Source: Bradyrhizobium icense
GTDB taxonomy: Bacteria > Pseudomonadota > Alphaproteobacteria > Rhizobiales > Xanthobacteraceae
Length of the DNA: 64,000 nt
Assembly: GCF_001693385.1 (NCBI RefSeq)
Contig: NZ_CP016428.1
Span: 6,014,001-6,078,000 of the forward strand
Direction: 5' to 3'
This document shows, piece after piece, positions 36,683-46,942 of the stretch. Position numbers and translations under genes: made by a program. How positions within the stretch are numbered: position 1 is the first letter of the stretch; every line of letters starts with the position of its first letter. The notes under the pieces were generated by a model, which was not told where the DNA came from, did no database searches, and was given only the letters and a program-made list of their open reading frames with translations.

Positions 36683-36770
36683 ACGTAGGGCGGATCAGTG
36701 ACGTGCAATCCGCCGACAATCGTCGAGCGTTGATACTGGCGGCGGATTACGCTTCGCGAATCCGCCCTGG
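36683..36770. repeat. Palindromic repeat (GGCGGATTACGC type)
   Basis: The right part is a clear hairpin, ggcggatt (36741-36748) and aatccgcc (36759-36766) around acgcttcgcg. The left part, tagggcggat (from 36686), pairs with the outer atccgccct (36760-36768), so the unit is a nested palindrome of about 85 bp. This is a common intergenic repeat in bradyrhizobia as I recall it. It sits 12 bp beyond the hpnO stop and could also end hpnO transcripts. Confidence 0.6.
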
Positions 36771-36781
36771 AAGTCGCCCGT

Positions 36782-38173
36782 TCAGGCCGACTTCCTGACC
36801 GCGTTGTCGACCAGTGTCTTGCCGAGCGACCAGATCGCGCCAGGCACCTTGTGGCTGGCGGCGATGACGTCGTCGAACGATTTTTCGATCCAGGTGCAAT
36901 CTTCTTCCGTGATCACCAGCGGCGGCAGCAGCTTGATGGTGTGGCTGCCGTGGCCGGAGACCTGCGTCAGGATCTTGTGATCCTTGAACAGCGGCACGGT
37001 GATGAGCTGGCAGAACAGGCCTTTATTTGCGGTCTCCAGCAGGTTCCAGGAAGCCTTCAGCTTCAGCGATTTCGGCGGGCCGAACTCGATGCCGATCATC
37101 AATCCCTTGCCGCGCACTTCCTTCAGCAGTTCATAGCCGGGCACCATGCGGGTCAGCGCAAGGCGAAGCTCGGCGCCGCGCTTGGCGGCCTGCTCGACAA
37201 GTTTCTCCTGCTTGATCACATCGAGAGTGGCGATGCCGGCGGCCATCGCCATATCGTTCTTCGAAAAGGTCGAGCCGTGCACGACCGCGCGATCCATCTG
37301 GCTGAAGATCTTGTCGAAGATGGACTTGCGGGTCAGCAGCGCGCCGACTGGCACGTGACCGCCCGACAGCGCCTTCGCCAGCAGCACCATGTCGGGCTCG
37401 ACATTCCAGTGCTCGACCGCGAGGAATTTTCCGGTGCGGCCGACACCGGTCTGGATTTCGTCGGCGATGAAGATCGTGCCATATTTTTTGCACAGCGCAG
37501 CAGCGCCCGGCAAAAATTCATCCGAGGGCATGTTGACGCCCTTGCCCTGGATCGGCTCGACAATGAAGGCCGCGACCTGGCGCGAGGACAATGCCTGCTC
37601 GAGCGCGGCGAGATCGTTGAAAGGTATCTGCGTGCATCCCGGCAGCAGCGGCTCGAAGCCGCTTCTGAAGTTCGCATCGTCCATCAGCGACAGCGCGCCG
37701 TAGGACAGGCCGTGGAAGGAATGCGAGCAGGAGACGATGCCGGGACGGCCGGTCGCACCGCGCGCGAACTTGATTGCGGCCTCGACGGTCTCGGCGCCGG
37801 AATTGGCAAAGAACACCTTGTCCAGATATGGAACATGTTCGAGCAGGCGTTCCGCCAGCACGCCCGCGAGCGTCGAGACGTCGAGTTGCACCAGATTGGG
37901 AAAATCGCTGTCGAGCACGCTTTTCAGCGCCTGACGCAGTGCCGGATGATTGCGGCCGATCGCAAAAACGCCAAATCCGCTGAGTAGATCGAGATAACGG
38001 GCCCCCTCACGATCGAACAGGTATTGTCCTTGACCCTTCTGAAAGCCCACATCGTAGCCGATGGTCTTCAGCACCCGGACGAGCTGCTCGTTCAGATGGC
38101 GCGCATGCATGGAACTGCGCTGCGCCTGCCGCTCTACAAACAGCCCGGAAACGTCTAGATATGAATCTGGCAT
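36782..38173 (-). CDS. hpnO: Hopanoid biosynthesis aminotransferase HpnO (aminobacteriohopanetriol formation)
   Basis: 463 residues, class III aminotransferase. LFDREGARYLDLLSGFGVFAIGRNHP at the N-terminus, FANSGAETVEAAIKFARG, DEIQTGVGRTGKF with the PLP aspartate, and HGSTFSKNDMAMAA with the Schiff-base lysine. HpnO converts the oxidised ribosylhopane side chain to 35-aminobacteriohopanetriol. Assignment rests on the class plus position: it is the nearest gene to hpnN on the same strand in a cluster with hpnH, hpnG and shc, as in Rhodopseudomonas. A different amine-transfer role cannot be excluded from sequence alone. Confidence 0.85.
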   Translation of the reverse strand: MPDSYLDVSGLFVERQAQRSSMHARHLNEQLVRVLKTIGYDVGFQKGQGQYLFDREGARYLDLLSGFGVFAIGRNHPALRQALKSVLDSDFPNLVQLDVSTLAGVLAERLLEHVPYLDKVFFANSGAETVEAAIKFARGATGRPGIVSCSHSFHGLSYGALSLMDDANFRSGFEPLLPGCTQIPFNDLAALEQALSSRQVAAFIVEPIQGKGVNMPSDEFLPGAAALCKKYGTIFIADEIQTGVGRTGKFLAVEHWNVEPDMVLLAKALSGGHVPVGALLTRKSIFDKIFSQMDRAVVHGSTFSKNDMAMAAGIATLDVIKQEKLVEQAAKRGAELRLALTRMVPGYELLKEVRGKGLMIGIEFGPPKSLKLKASWNLLETANKGLFCQLITVPLFKDHKILTQVSGHGSHTIKLLPPLVITEEDCTWIEKSFDDVIAASHKVPGAIWSLGKTLVDNAVRKSA

Positions 38174-38274
38174 TGGCTACATACGTCGGTTGATGGCTGT
38201 TTCGTCAACTGAAAACGCCCAATGTGGCGTTTTGACCCCCGCTTGGATCATCTACTTAAACACAGGTTCGAACC

Positions 38275-38934
38275 ATGTTGCACTGCCTAAGAACTGTCGC
38301 GCGCACAATAGTTTATTCGGGAATCATTTTAGCCACAGGTCTTAATGCGGCGACGGCCGCCGATCCCACCGGTGACTGGAAAGTGGCCGATGGTGTTGCC
38401 AACATTCGCGTCGCCCAATGCAACGGCAACATGTGGGGCGTCGTTTCCTGGGAAAAGACGCCGGGCGGCAAGGACAAGAACAATCCGGATGTCGCCAAGC
38501 AGAGCCGGCCGACTTTGGGCATGCCGATCCTGATCGACATGAAGAAAAAGCCCGGCGTCGATGCGTGGGAAGGTGAAGTTTATAACGCCAAGGACGGACA
38601 AAACTACAGCTCGACTATCAAGCCGATTGGGACCGACCAACTCGAGATTCAGGGCTGCGTGCTCGGCTTCCTGTGCGGCGGCGAGACCTGGACCCGTGTC
38701 GGTCCGCCGATCCCCTCGAGCTCCAGCAACAGCATGGCCAAGGGCGCGCCGAAGGGCCCAGCCGGTGCACCACCCAAGACCGCAGCCCCGGCACCGGCGC
38801 AGCCGAAGACCACGGGTGCGGTAAATCCTGCGCCCGCGTCCAAGGCCGCGCCCGGTCAGAAGCAGGCGGCCGGCCAGCCTGGCGATATCGGCGATATCTG
38901 CCTACTGCCCGACATCGCGCGGTTTGCCCATTAA
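38275..38934 (+). CDS. Secreted DUF2147 family protein
   Basis: 219 residues. A signal-like N-terminus (about 1-28, ending NAATAA) is followed by a DUF2147 domain: DPTGDWKVADGVANIRVAQCNGNMWGVVSW, then GMPILIDMKKKPG and a lipocalin-like end. After about residue 145 comes a Pro/Ala/Lys-rich tail of low complexity. DUF2147 proteins are periplasmic or outer-membrane-associated and of unknown function. It lies between hpnO and hpnN, on the opposite strand, and its last 33 bp overlap the 3' end of hpnN tail to tail. No direct link to hopanoids is shown. Confidence 0.82.
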   Translation: MLHCLRTVARTIVYSGIILATGLNAATAADPTGDWKVADGVANIRVAQCNGNMWGVVSWEKTPGGKDKNNPDVAKQSRPTLGMPILIDMKKKPGVDAWEGEVYNAKDGQNYSSTIKPIGTDQLEIQGCVLGFLCGGETWTRVGPPIPSSSSNSMAKGAPKGPAGAPPKTAAPAPAQPKTTGAVNPAPASKAAPGQKQAAGQPGDIGDICLLPDIARFAH

Positions 38935-41490
38935 TGCAGGCTGGAACAACAGCACGGCGGCCAGCGTGATCACGAACGAAAGTGCCAGCAGTTTTCCCAT
39001 GCTGGCGGTGCCGGGATGACTGGATAGCCACAGACTTCCGAACGCGGTCGCGGTCGTCAGCGCCGAGAAAAAGATTGCGCGCGTGAGGCTGGACTGCAGC
39101 AGATTCGTCCTGCCCTCGCGCCAGGCCACGACGTAATAGATCTTGAAGGCAACGCCGACGCCGAGCAGCAGCGGCAATGCTACGATGTTGGCGAAGTTGA
39201 GCGGCAGTTCGATCAGCACGCAGAGCTCCAGCGTCACCGCGCCCGCCACCAACAGCGGCACCATCGTCATCAGCACGTCGGTGACGCGCCGCAACGTCAG
39301 CCAGAGCAACAGGCTGATCACCGCCAGCGCCCAGATCCCGGCGTGAATGAACGCCTTCACGATGGTGTCGCCGGATTTGAGGATCGACACCGGTCCGCCG
39401 ATCGCATTTGGCTCGGCGGCCAGAACCGCATCGGCAAAGCGGCGCAAATTGTCGTTGTCGTTGGGATCGCCCTTCGGCAGCGCCTCGACGCGGATCAGCC
39501 CGTCCTTGGACTTCCAGCTATTCAACAGTTCCGGCGGCAGCGTCTTCAGCGTCACCGGCCCGGCTTGCATCGTGTTCCTGAGCTGGTCGAACACGATCTT
39601 GAGCGGGGCGACGAAGATGTTCTGGGCCTTGTCGCGCGTCGTCTGGTCGCTTCCGGCAAGCTTCGACAGCGCATCGGCCAACCTTCGCGAGGCGACCGCG
39701 CCCGGCCCCTTGCCGTCGCCCGCGGTCCTGCGCAGGCTGTCGACCGAACTCTTCAGCGCCTCCACATTCTCTTCATCTGTGGGAGCGGCATCGACCGAGT
39801 CGGGATTGAGCGCGGGGCCGACCACCTTGGCCGCTTTCGCGATCAACTGGAGCTTGGCCGGCTGGTCTTCGGGCACGAAACTGTCGATCGACATCACGCG
39901 CAGGACTTCGGGCAGCTTTTCCAGCCGCGCCTCGATCTTTTTCGCTTCGGCCTCCGAATTGGTCAGCACGTTGATGGCGTTGGCGCCGGTGTTGGGATCC
40001 TTGCGCAGGTCGAGGAAGGTCGCGATCGATTCGGCCTTCGGATTGCGCAGGTTGATCGGGTTGAAGTCGAACTTCATGAAGTAGAGCAGCGGCAGGCCCG
40101 CCACCACGAGCAGCAGCGTTCCGGCGACGATGATGACGCGGTGCCGCTCGAGGAACGCGTCGACCGGCGCCAGAAACGCATAACCGACAGGCTCGCTTTC
40201 GCCTGGCGGGTGCAGCAGCTTTAGTATGGCCGGCAGCACCGTGATGCTCGATATGAACGCGATCAGCATGCCGGCGCCGGCAATCTTGCCGAGCTCGGAA
40301 ATGCCCTTGTAATCGGTCGGCAGGAAACACAGGAAGCCGGCGGCGGTCGCCATGGCGGCGAGCGACAGCGGGACCGCGGAACGTCGAGCTGCGCTCTCCA
40401 GCGCCAGCGCCATATCCTCGTTCTTGAAACGCTCCGAACGGTAGCGGACACTGAATTGAATGCCGAAATCGACGCCGAGCCCGACGAACAGCACAGCGAA
40501 TGCGATCGACAGCAGGTTCAGCGAACCCACCATCATCAGGCCGACCGCGGTCGTGATAGCAAGGCCGATGAACAGATTGAGGAACACCGCGAAGATGATC
40601 TTCGCCGAGTGCAGCGCCATCCAGAGGATCACCAGGACGATCAGAACGGTTGCGACGCCATTGACGATCGCGCCGTCCTGCACGGTCGAATATTCCTCGT
40701 TGGCGATCGGAACCGGGCCGGTCAGGCGAACGCGCGCGTCGTACTGGCCGGCGAAGTCGAGCTCGGTCGCGGCCTGCCGAATCGCGTCGGTCGCGTCCTT
40801 GCCGGGTTCGAGCGCGTTGTAGTCGAGCTTCGGCTTGAATTCGATGAAGGCGCGGCGGTCGGCATCGGTCAAAGGCGCGTCGCTGACGAGCTCGCGCCAG
40901 GAGAACGTCGCCGTCCCCTTGCTCAGGATGTCCTCGACCGTCTGGCTGATCAGGTTGAAGGGGCGCTCGGTATTGTCGAGCTTGACCTGCCCGCGCTTGA
41001 CGCCGGCAAGCCCGGTTTCCAGCGCACCGGTCAGGCCGCGGATCGACGGATCGCCGGCCATGATCTCTATGAGGGGCGCCGCGGCTTCGAGCTGGCCGGC
41101 GACCTTGCCGACTTCCTCCACTGGAAGGAACAATAGTCCGTTCTTCTCGAAGAATTCGCCGGAACCCAGCGGCTGCACCGATTCGAAATGTTTGGTGTCG
41201 CCGGACAGCTTCGTGGCAAGCGCCTTGGAAGCAGCACTGGCAAGTTCCGGGGTCGGCGCCTCGACGACAGCCAGAATCAGCTTTTCACGGTCGAAGGCCT
41301 GCTCGAACTGATTGTCGCGCTGGCGCCAGTCGAGGTCGGGCGAAATCAGGATGTTGATATCGGTATTGATGGCGAAATTGCGAGCCCCGTAGTAGCTCGC
41401 CCCTACCGCGAGAAGCAGCGAGACGATGACAACGAGAGTGGCAAACCGCGTAGAGGTTCTGACAATGGCGACAACAATACTGGTCAGCAC
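38902..41490 (-). CDS. hpnN: Hopanoid-associated RND transporter HpnN
   Basis: 862 residues with the two-fold RND layout: one N-terminal helix (about 18-35), a large periplasmic domain, a six-helix group (about 265-440), a second periplasmic domain, and a last six-helix group (about 715-855). FVGLGVDFGIQFSVRYRSER is the conserved inner helix region of the first half. HpnN-family proteins move hopanoids from the inner to the outer membrane. The start is GTG (41488-41490); no in-frame ATG lies near. It is the first gene of the run hpnN-hpnO read leftward, with the DUF2147 gene in between on the other strand. Confidence 0.9.
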   Translation of the reverse strand: MLTSIVVAIVRTSTRFATLVVIVSLLLAVGASYYGARNFAINTDINILISPDLDWRQRDNQFEQAFDREKLILAVVEAPTPELASAASKALATKLSGDTKHFESVQPLGSGEFFEKNGLLFLPVEEVGKVAGQLEAAAPLIEIMAGDPSIRGLTGALETGLAGVKRGQVKLDNTERPFNLISQTVEDILSKGTATFSWRELVSDAPLTDADRRAFIEFKPKLDYNALEPGKDATDAIRQAATELDFAGQYDARVRLTGPVPIANEEYSTVQDGAIVNGVATVLIVLVILWMALHSAKIIFAVFLNLFIGLAITTAVGLMMVGSLNLLSIAFAVLFVGLGVDFGIQFSVRYRSERFKNEDMALALESAARRSAVPLSLAAMATAAGFLCFLPTDYKGISELGKIAGAGMLIAFISSITVLPAILKLLHPPGESEPVGYAFLAPVDAFLERHRVIIVAGTLLLVVAGLPLLYFMKFDFNPINLRNPKAESIATFLDLRKDPNTGANAINVLTNSEAEAKKIEARLEKLPEVLRVMSIDSFVPEDQPAKLQLIAKAAKVVGPALNPDSVDAAPTDEENVEALKSSVDSLRRTAGDGKGPGAVASRRLADALSKLAGSDQTTRDKAQNIFVAPLKIVFDQLRNTMQAGPVTLKTLPPELLNSWKSKDGLIRVEALPKGDPNDNDNLRRFADAVLAAEPNAIGGPVSILKSGDTIVKAFIHAGIWALAVISLLLWLTLRRVTDVLMTMVPLLVAGAVTLELCVLIELPLNFANIVALPLLLGVGVAFKIYYVVAWREGRTNLLQSSLTRAIFFSALTTATAFGSLWLSSHPGTASMGKLLALSFVITLAAVLLFQPALMGKPRDVGQ

Positions 41491-41920
41491 TTCGTTTCTT
41501 TCTAAATCTGAAGGAAAGCTGGGCGAAAACGCCCGCTGTCTAGCGGAGTTCCCGCAGCCGATCTAATGTTGTTTTGGCTACTTCCCAAGGTCGCCAAAAC
41601 AAATCGGAACGGGCGTTCGAGCGCCGGTATAGCCGGTCCGAGTGGGCGAGAAAGTGACGAACCAGTGAGGAACCTGGGCCCGTGCAGCGCATTTATCGGT
41701 ATTAAAATACCTATTATCTGGTAACCATTGCGCGATGCACCTTTTCCAGCCGCATAATTTTTGACACATAGTCCTGCGCTTCCATCTACCTGGATGGGGA
41801 TTACCTACGGGTTCCGGTCGTGGTGCGGATATTGCAAATCCGGATGTGACCGGCTGCACGGAGACGTTCGGGTGAATTTGCGAAATCAGTACCTCTTGCA
41901 ACTTGCGTAATGGACATCCC
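41491..41920. promoter_or_regulatory. 430-bp divergent spacer between hpnN and ispH, with a short palindrome
   Basis: No gene was recognised here. The spacer must hold the promoters of hpnN (minus strand) and of ispH-hpnH (plus strand). An AT-rich patch contains ggtatt aa aatacc (41698-41711), a perfect 6+6 palindrome, followed by ctattatctggtaacc. It is a candidate operator or promoter core. Around it the sequence is GC-rich without clear -35/-10 boxes. Confidence 0.4.
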
Positions 41921-42847
41921 ATGGAAGTGTATCTAGCGCAGCCCCGCGGATTTTGTGCGGGCGTCGTGCGTGCCATCGAAATCGTTGAGCGTGCGCTTGA
42001 GAAATATGGCCCGCCGGTCTATGTCCGGCACGAAATCGTGCACAACAAATACGTGGTCGAAAGCCTGAAGGCCAAGGGCGCGATCTTCGTCGAGGATCTC
42101 TCGGAGGTGCCGCCGCTGGCGGTAACCGTGTTCAGCGCCCATGGCGTGGCCCGTACCGTCGAGGAAGAGGCCGCAGCCCGCGGCCTGCCGGTCCTCAATG
42201 CCACCTGCCCGCTGGTCACCAAGGTCCATAATCAGGGTAAACGGTATATGTCCAAGGGCCGCACGCTGGTCCTGATCGGGCATGCCGGCCATCCCGAGGT
42301 CGAGGGCACCATGGGCCAGGTTCCGGGCCCGGTTCTCCTGGTCCAGAACGTCGAGGACGTCGCGGCGCTGACGCTGCCGACCGACGCCCCAATGGCCTAT
42401 ATCACCCAGACCACCCTCAGCGTGGACGACACAAAGGACATAATTGCCGCCCTTCAGGCCAAATTTACAGATATTCAAGGCCCCGACATCCGGGATATCT
42501 GCTATGCGACACAGAACCGCCAATCTGCGGTAAGGGACCTGAGCAAGCTGGTGGACGTCATCTTGGTGGTGGGGGCCGCCAATAGTTCCAACTCAAACAG
42601 GCTTCGCGAAATCGGCACCGAGGTCGGCGTCGCGAGTTATCTCATTGCCGATGGGAGCGAGCTCAACCCTGATTGGCTGAAGGATGCAAAGGCTGTCGGC
42701 ATTACGGCGGGCGCATCGGCGCCCGAAGTTTTGGTCGACGACGTGATCGAGGCTTTGAGGCGTATCGGACCCGTCACGGTCTCGGTGCTTCCTGGCCGGG
42801 AAGAAAATATCGAGTTCCGGCTTCCGGCCGAACTGACTGCGGGTTGA
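41921..42847 (+). CDS. ispH: 4-hydroxy-3-methylbut-2-enyl diphosphate reductase
   Basis: 308 residues from the ATG at 41921. The three 4Fe-4S cysteines are in [11 protein letters not shown] (C13), [11 protein letters not shown] and [10 protein letters not shown]; the catalytic glutamate region [10 protein letters not shown] and the [11 protein letters not shown] substrate loop are present. It catalyses the last step of the MEP pathway, giving IPP and DMAPP. hpnH begins 40 bp downstream on the same strand, so the two are probably co-transcribed, linking isoprenoid supply with hopanoid side-chain extension. A TTG six codons upstream is less likely as start. Confidence 0.95.
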   Translation: MEVYLAQPRGFCAGVVRAIEIVERALEKYGPPVYVRHEIVHNKYVVESLKAKGAIFVEDLSEVPPLAVTVFSAHGVARTVEEEAAARGLPVLNATCPLVTKVHNQGKRYMSKGRTLVLIGHAGHPEVEGTMGQVPGPVLLVQNVEDVAALTLPTDAPMAYITQTTLSVDDTKDIIAALQAKFTDIQGPDIRDICYATQNRQSAVRDLSKLVDVILVVGAANSSNSNRLREIGTEVGVASYLIADGSELNPDWLKDAKAVGITAGASAPEVLVDDVIEALRRIGPVTVSVLPGREENIEFRLPAELTAG

Positions 42848-42887
42848 TCCAGTTCAAGATTTACAGGTCCAGAAAGAAAATCTCCAA

Positions 42888-44048
<1,161 letters not shown>

Positions 44049-44066
44049 GCGAATGGAGAAAAGATC

Positions 44067-44107
44067 AAGGGCCTCGATTCTCAGCGAATCGGGGCCCTTT
44101 TCTTTTT
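44067..44107. terminator. Strong intrinsic terminator between convergent hpnH and hpnG
   Basis: Arms aagggcctcgattc (44067-44080) and gaatcggggccctt (44086-44099) with loop tcagc and one mismatch, followed by ttcttttttgt-like T-rich sequence to 44108. A-rich sequence on the other side lets it serve the minus-strand gene as well. Confidence 0.85.
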
Positions 44108-44152
44108 GTTTGACGCCTTCGAAACCTCTGAAGCTGCCTGCCGCCCCCGCCC

Positions 44153-44899
44153 TCAGGCCTCCGCCATTGCAAAGCTCTCGCCGTGCAGGAAGCCGCGGCA
44201 GCCGCGGAGCGACCGCAGCGCGCGATTGAAATCCAGCCCGGTCGATACCAACGCGCGCAGCGTGGCCGGATTGCGCACGACCCCGCGCAGCACCTTGCCG
44301 AGATCGATATCGCCGTTCGGCTTGATGGCGCTCTTGGCGAGCGCCGGAAGCGCCCTGGTGGCCGGATCGGAGATCACCCGCAGCGCCGCGAACGGAAGCC
44401 CCGCCTCGGCCGCATAGGCGGCCGCGATGTGGCTTTCCATATCGACCGCTGCCGCCCCGGTCTCGGAATGCAGCGCGGCCTTGCAGGCGGTCGCCGCGAT
44501 CACCTGTTCGACGCCCGAAAGGACACCCCGAACCACGCGCCGGCGGCGCAGCGCGGCGCGGGTAATCATTTCCTCGTTCAGCGCCAAGCCTGCCAGAAAC
44601 CGGGTATCGCCGGCCAGAACCTCGGTCGCCACCACTACATCGCCCGATTTCAGGGACGGATCCAGCCCGCCGGCAACGCCGAACGAGATCACACCCCTGA
44701 AAGTGGAAGGATCCAGCGTTGCCAGCAGCGCGCGCAATTGCTGCGGATCGCTGGAACTGCAGATAACGATCATGCCGGGCCCGGCCGCAATTCGGGCTTC
44801 CTGCACCAATCCTGTAACGATCAAAACCGGCCGCGGATCATTCGAATTGCGATCAACCGAATTGTCCACGATCGCGGCGGCCCCCGCCCCCCAAGTCAC
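44153..44899 (-). CDS. hpnG: Adenosylhopane nucleosidase HpnG (hopanoid-associated phosphorylase)
   Basis: 248 residues from a GTG start at 44897-44899. The shc stop codon TGA is at 44896-44898, so the genes overlap as GTGA, a standard coupling arrangement; this decides the start against the longer in-frame extension, which runs into shc. Nucleoside phosphorylase family: VLIVTGLVQEARIA, VISFGVAGGLDPSLKSGDVVVA, and the purine/ribose site AAAVDMESHIAAAYA with the conserved Met-Glu. HpnG removes adenine from adenosylhopane to give ribosylhopane (phosphoribohopane route). Last gene of the hpnC-D-E-shc-hpnG run. Confidence 0.9.
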   Translation of the reverse strand: MTWGAGAAAIVDNSVDRNSNDPRPVLIVTGLVQEARIAAGPGMIVICSSSDPQQLRALLATLDPSTFRGVISFGVAGGLDPSLKSGDVVVATEVLAGDTRFLAGLALNEEMITRAALRRRRVVRGVLSGVEQVIAATACKAALHSETGAAAVDMESHIAAAYAAEAGLPFAALRVISDPATRALPALAKSAIKPNGDIDLGKVLRGVVRNPATLRALVSTGLDFNRALRSLRGCRGFLHGESFAMAEA

Positions 44900-46875
44900 A
44901 TCCCGACCCCTACCACCCTGCTGTTGGTGCTTCTCAAATTCCGATACCGCGCCAGCGCCCAGAGCGGAAAGAACTTCGAGTAGCCATGATACCGCAAGTA
45001 AAACACCCGCGGGAAGCCCGTAGCCGTGTAGCGCGCCTCGTCCCACAGTCCTTTCTCGGTCTGTGTGGCTTTTAGGTACTCCACACCCTGCACGACCGCC
45101 GGATGTTCCACCTCGCCGGCCGCCATCAGTCCAAGCAAGGCCCATGCCGTTTGCGAAGCGGTCGACGGCGCCTGCTCATATCCCTTGTAATCGCGTCGGT
45201 AGCTGACCGCATCCTCACCCCAGCCGCCATCCCGGTTCTGGATCGAAACCAGCCAGTCCGCCGCCTTCCGAATCATGGGATCCTGGTGGTCGACTTCGGC
45301 GGCATTGAGCGCGCACAGCACCGACCAGGTTCCGTAGATGTAGTTCAGCCCCCAGCGGCCGTACCAGGACCCCTCCGCGAGCTGGGTGCGGCGCAAATAG
45401 GCAATCCCGTTGGCGACCGCCTTGCTGGTCTGCGCGGTCTCGCCGAGTTGCGCCAGCATCGAAATACAGCGCGCGGTGACGTCCTCGGTCGGCGGATCGA
45501 GCAGCGCGCCGTGATCGGAGAACGGGATGTTGTTGAGGTAGTATTCAAGGTTGTTGACGTCGAAGGCGGCCCAGCCGCCGTCACGGCTCTGCAGGCCCTC
45601 GATCCACTCGCGGCCGCGCGCAATCGCCTGATCGTATTCCTTGCTGCCGGTCTGCCGGCGCGCGCGGTCCATCGCCATCACGACCACGGCGGTGTCGTCG
45701 AGATCGGGGTAATGGTCGTTGTTGTACTGGAACGCCCAGCCGCCCGGACGAACGTCGGGCGCCTTCGCCGCCCAGTCGCCCTTGAGGTCGAGCACCTGCC
45801 GTGGCTTCAGCCAGTCGAGGCCCTGCTTCATCTTCTTGAGCGTGTCCTCGCCGCCGGCCTCCGCCAGCGCGTGGCAGGTCAGCGCGGTGTCCCACACCGG
45901 GGAGACGCAGGGCTGGCAATAGGCCTCGTGCTCGCCGATCACGAGCAGTTTGTCGATACCCTTGCGGGTGACCGCACGCGGCGGATAATCCGGTCCCTTG
46001 CCCAGCGCGTCATACATCATGACGATATTGGCCATCGGCGGGTAGATCGCGCCCATGCCGTCTTCGCCGTTGAGCCGCTCCTCGATGAACGCGAGCGCGG
46101 CGTCGATCGCGCGCTTGCGCAGCTTTTTGGGAAACAGCGGCTCGACGACGCGCAGGATCCTGTCGAGCGTGCTGAACAGCGCGTACCAGCCCCAGCTCTG
46201 ATGCGGCGCCTTCTTGTTCATGCCGACCGTTTTGGGGTCCTTCAGGAACAACTCGTCGACACCGACGCCTTTCGGGTTCTTCGCCACCGGCTTCAGCGCC
46301 GCCAGCACCATCAGCGGCACGATTGTGGTACGCGCCCAGTAGGAAATCTTGTTGAGATGGAACGGCGACCACGTCGGCAGCAGCATGATCTCGACCGGCA
46401 GCACCGGCACCGCGCGCCAGCTCAGCACACCATAGAAGGCCAGCAGGAATCGCGTGAACACGTTGCTGCCGGCGGCGCCACCGCGCGAGCGGATCGCCTC
46501 GCGCGCACGGACCATATGCGGTGCATCGACGGAATCGCCGATCATCTTCAGCGCGAAATACGATTTGACGCTGGCGCTCATGTCGAACGGGCCGTCCTGC
46601 ACCAGCGGCCAGCCGCCATGATTGCCTTGCGTGCGGCGCAGATAGTTGGCGATCTTGGCTTCGAGCTCGGTGTCGACGGGCTCGGCGAGATAGTGGCGCA
46701 GCAGGATGTATTCGGCAGGGATGGTGCTGTCGGCTTCCAGCTCGAATATCCAGTGTCCGTCGGATTGCCGGTAGCCGAGCAGCGCTTCGGTCGCGGAGGA
46801 GATGCTCTTCTCCAGGGCGACGGGATCGACTGTCGCGACGGAATCGACCGCAATTTTCTTGTCCACGGAAAGCAT
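44896..46875 (-). CDS. shc: Squalene-hopene cyclase
   Basis: 659 residues, the normal size. The catalytic acid motif DLDDTAVV is at about 391-394 within HYPDLDDTA. Several QW repeats are visible, such as GNHGGWPL, RDGGWAAFD, AEGSWYGRWG, RDGGWGEDAVSY and EKGLWDEA, the alpha/alpha-barrel stabilising units. The enzyme cyclises squalene to hopene and diplopterol at the membrane. Also called hpnF. It follows hpnE by 67 bp and is coupled to hpnG by overlap. Confidence 0.97.
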   Translation of the reverse strand: MLSVDKKIAVDSVATVDPVALEKSISSATEALLGYRQSDGHWIFELEADSTIPAEYILLRHYLAEPVDTELEAKIANYLRRTQGNHGGWPLVQDGPFDMSASVKSYFALKMIGDSVDAPHMVRAREAIRSRGGAAGSNVFTRFLLAFYGVLSWRAVPVLPVEIMLLPTWSPFHLNKISYWARTTIVPLMVLAALKPVAKNPKGVGVDELFLKDPKTVGMNKKAPHQSWGWYALFSTLDRILRVVEPLFPKKLRKRAIDAALAFIEERLNGEDGMGAIYPPMANIVMMYDALGKGPDYPPRAVTRKGIDKLLVIGEHEAYCQPCVSPVWDTALTCHALAEAGGEDTLKKMKQGLDWLKPRQVLDLKGDWAAKAPDVRPGGWAFQYNNDHYPDLDDTAVVVMAMDRARRQTGSKEYDQAIARGREWIEGLQSRDGGWAAFDVNNLEYYLNNIPFSDHGALLDPPTEDVTARCISMLAQLGETAQTSKAVANGIAYLRRTQLAEGSWYGRWGLNYIYGTWSVLCALNAAEVDHQDPMIRKAADWLVSIQNRDGGWGEDAVSYRRDYKGYEQAPSTASQTAWALLGLMAAGEVEHPAVVQGVEYLKATQTEKGLWDEARYTATGFPRVFYLRYHGYSKFFPLWALARYRNLRSTNSRVVGVGM

Positions 46876-46942
46876 TCGCTAGACATCCCTCTATTCGCGA
46901 CCCGGCTCTGTGAAGCCGGTCACGGAACGTCCGGTCGAGCCC

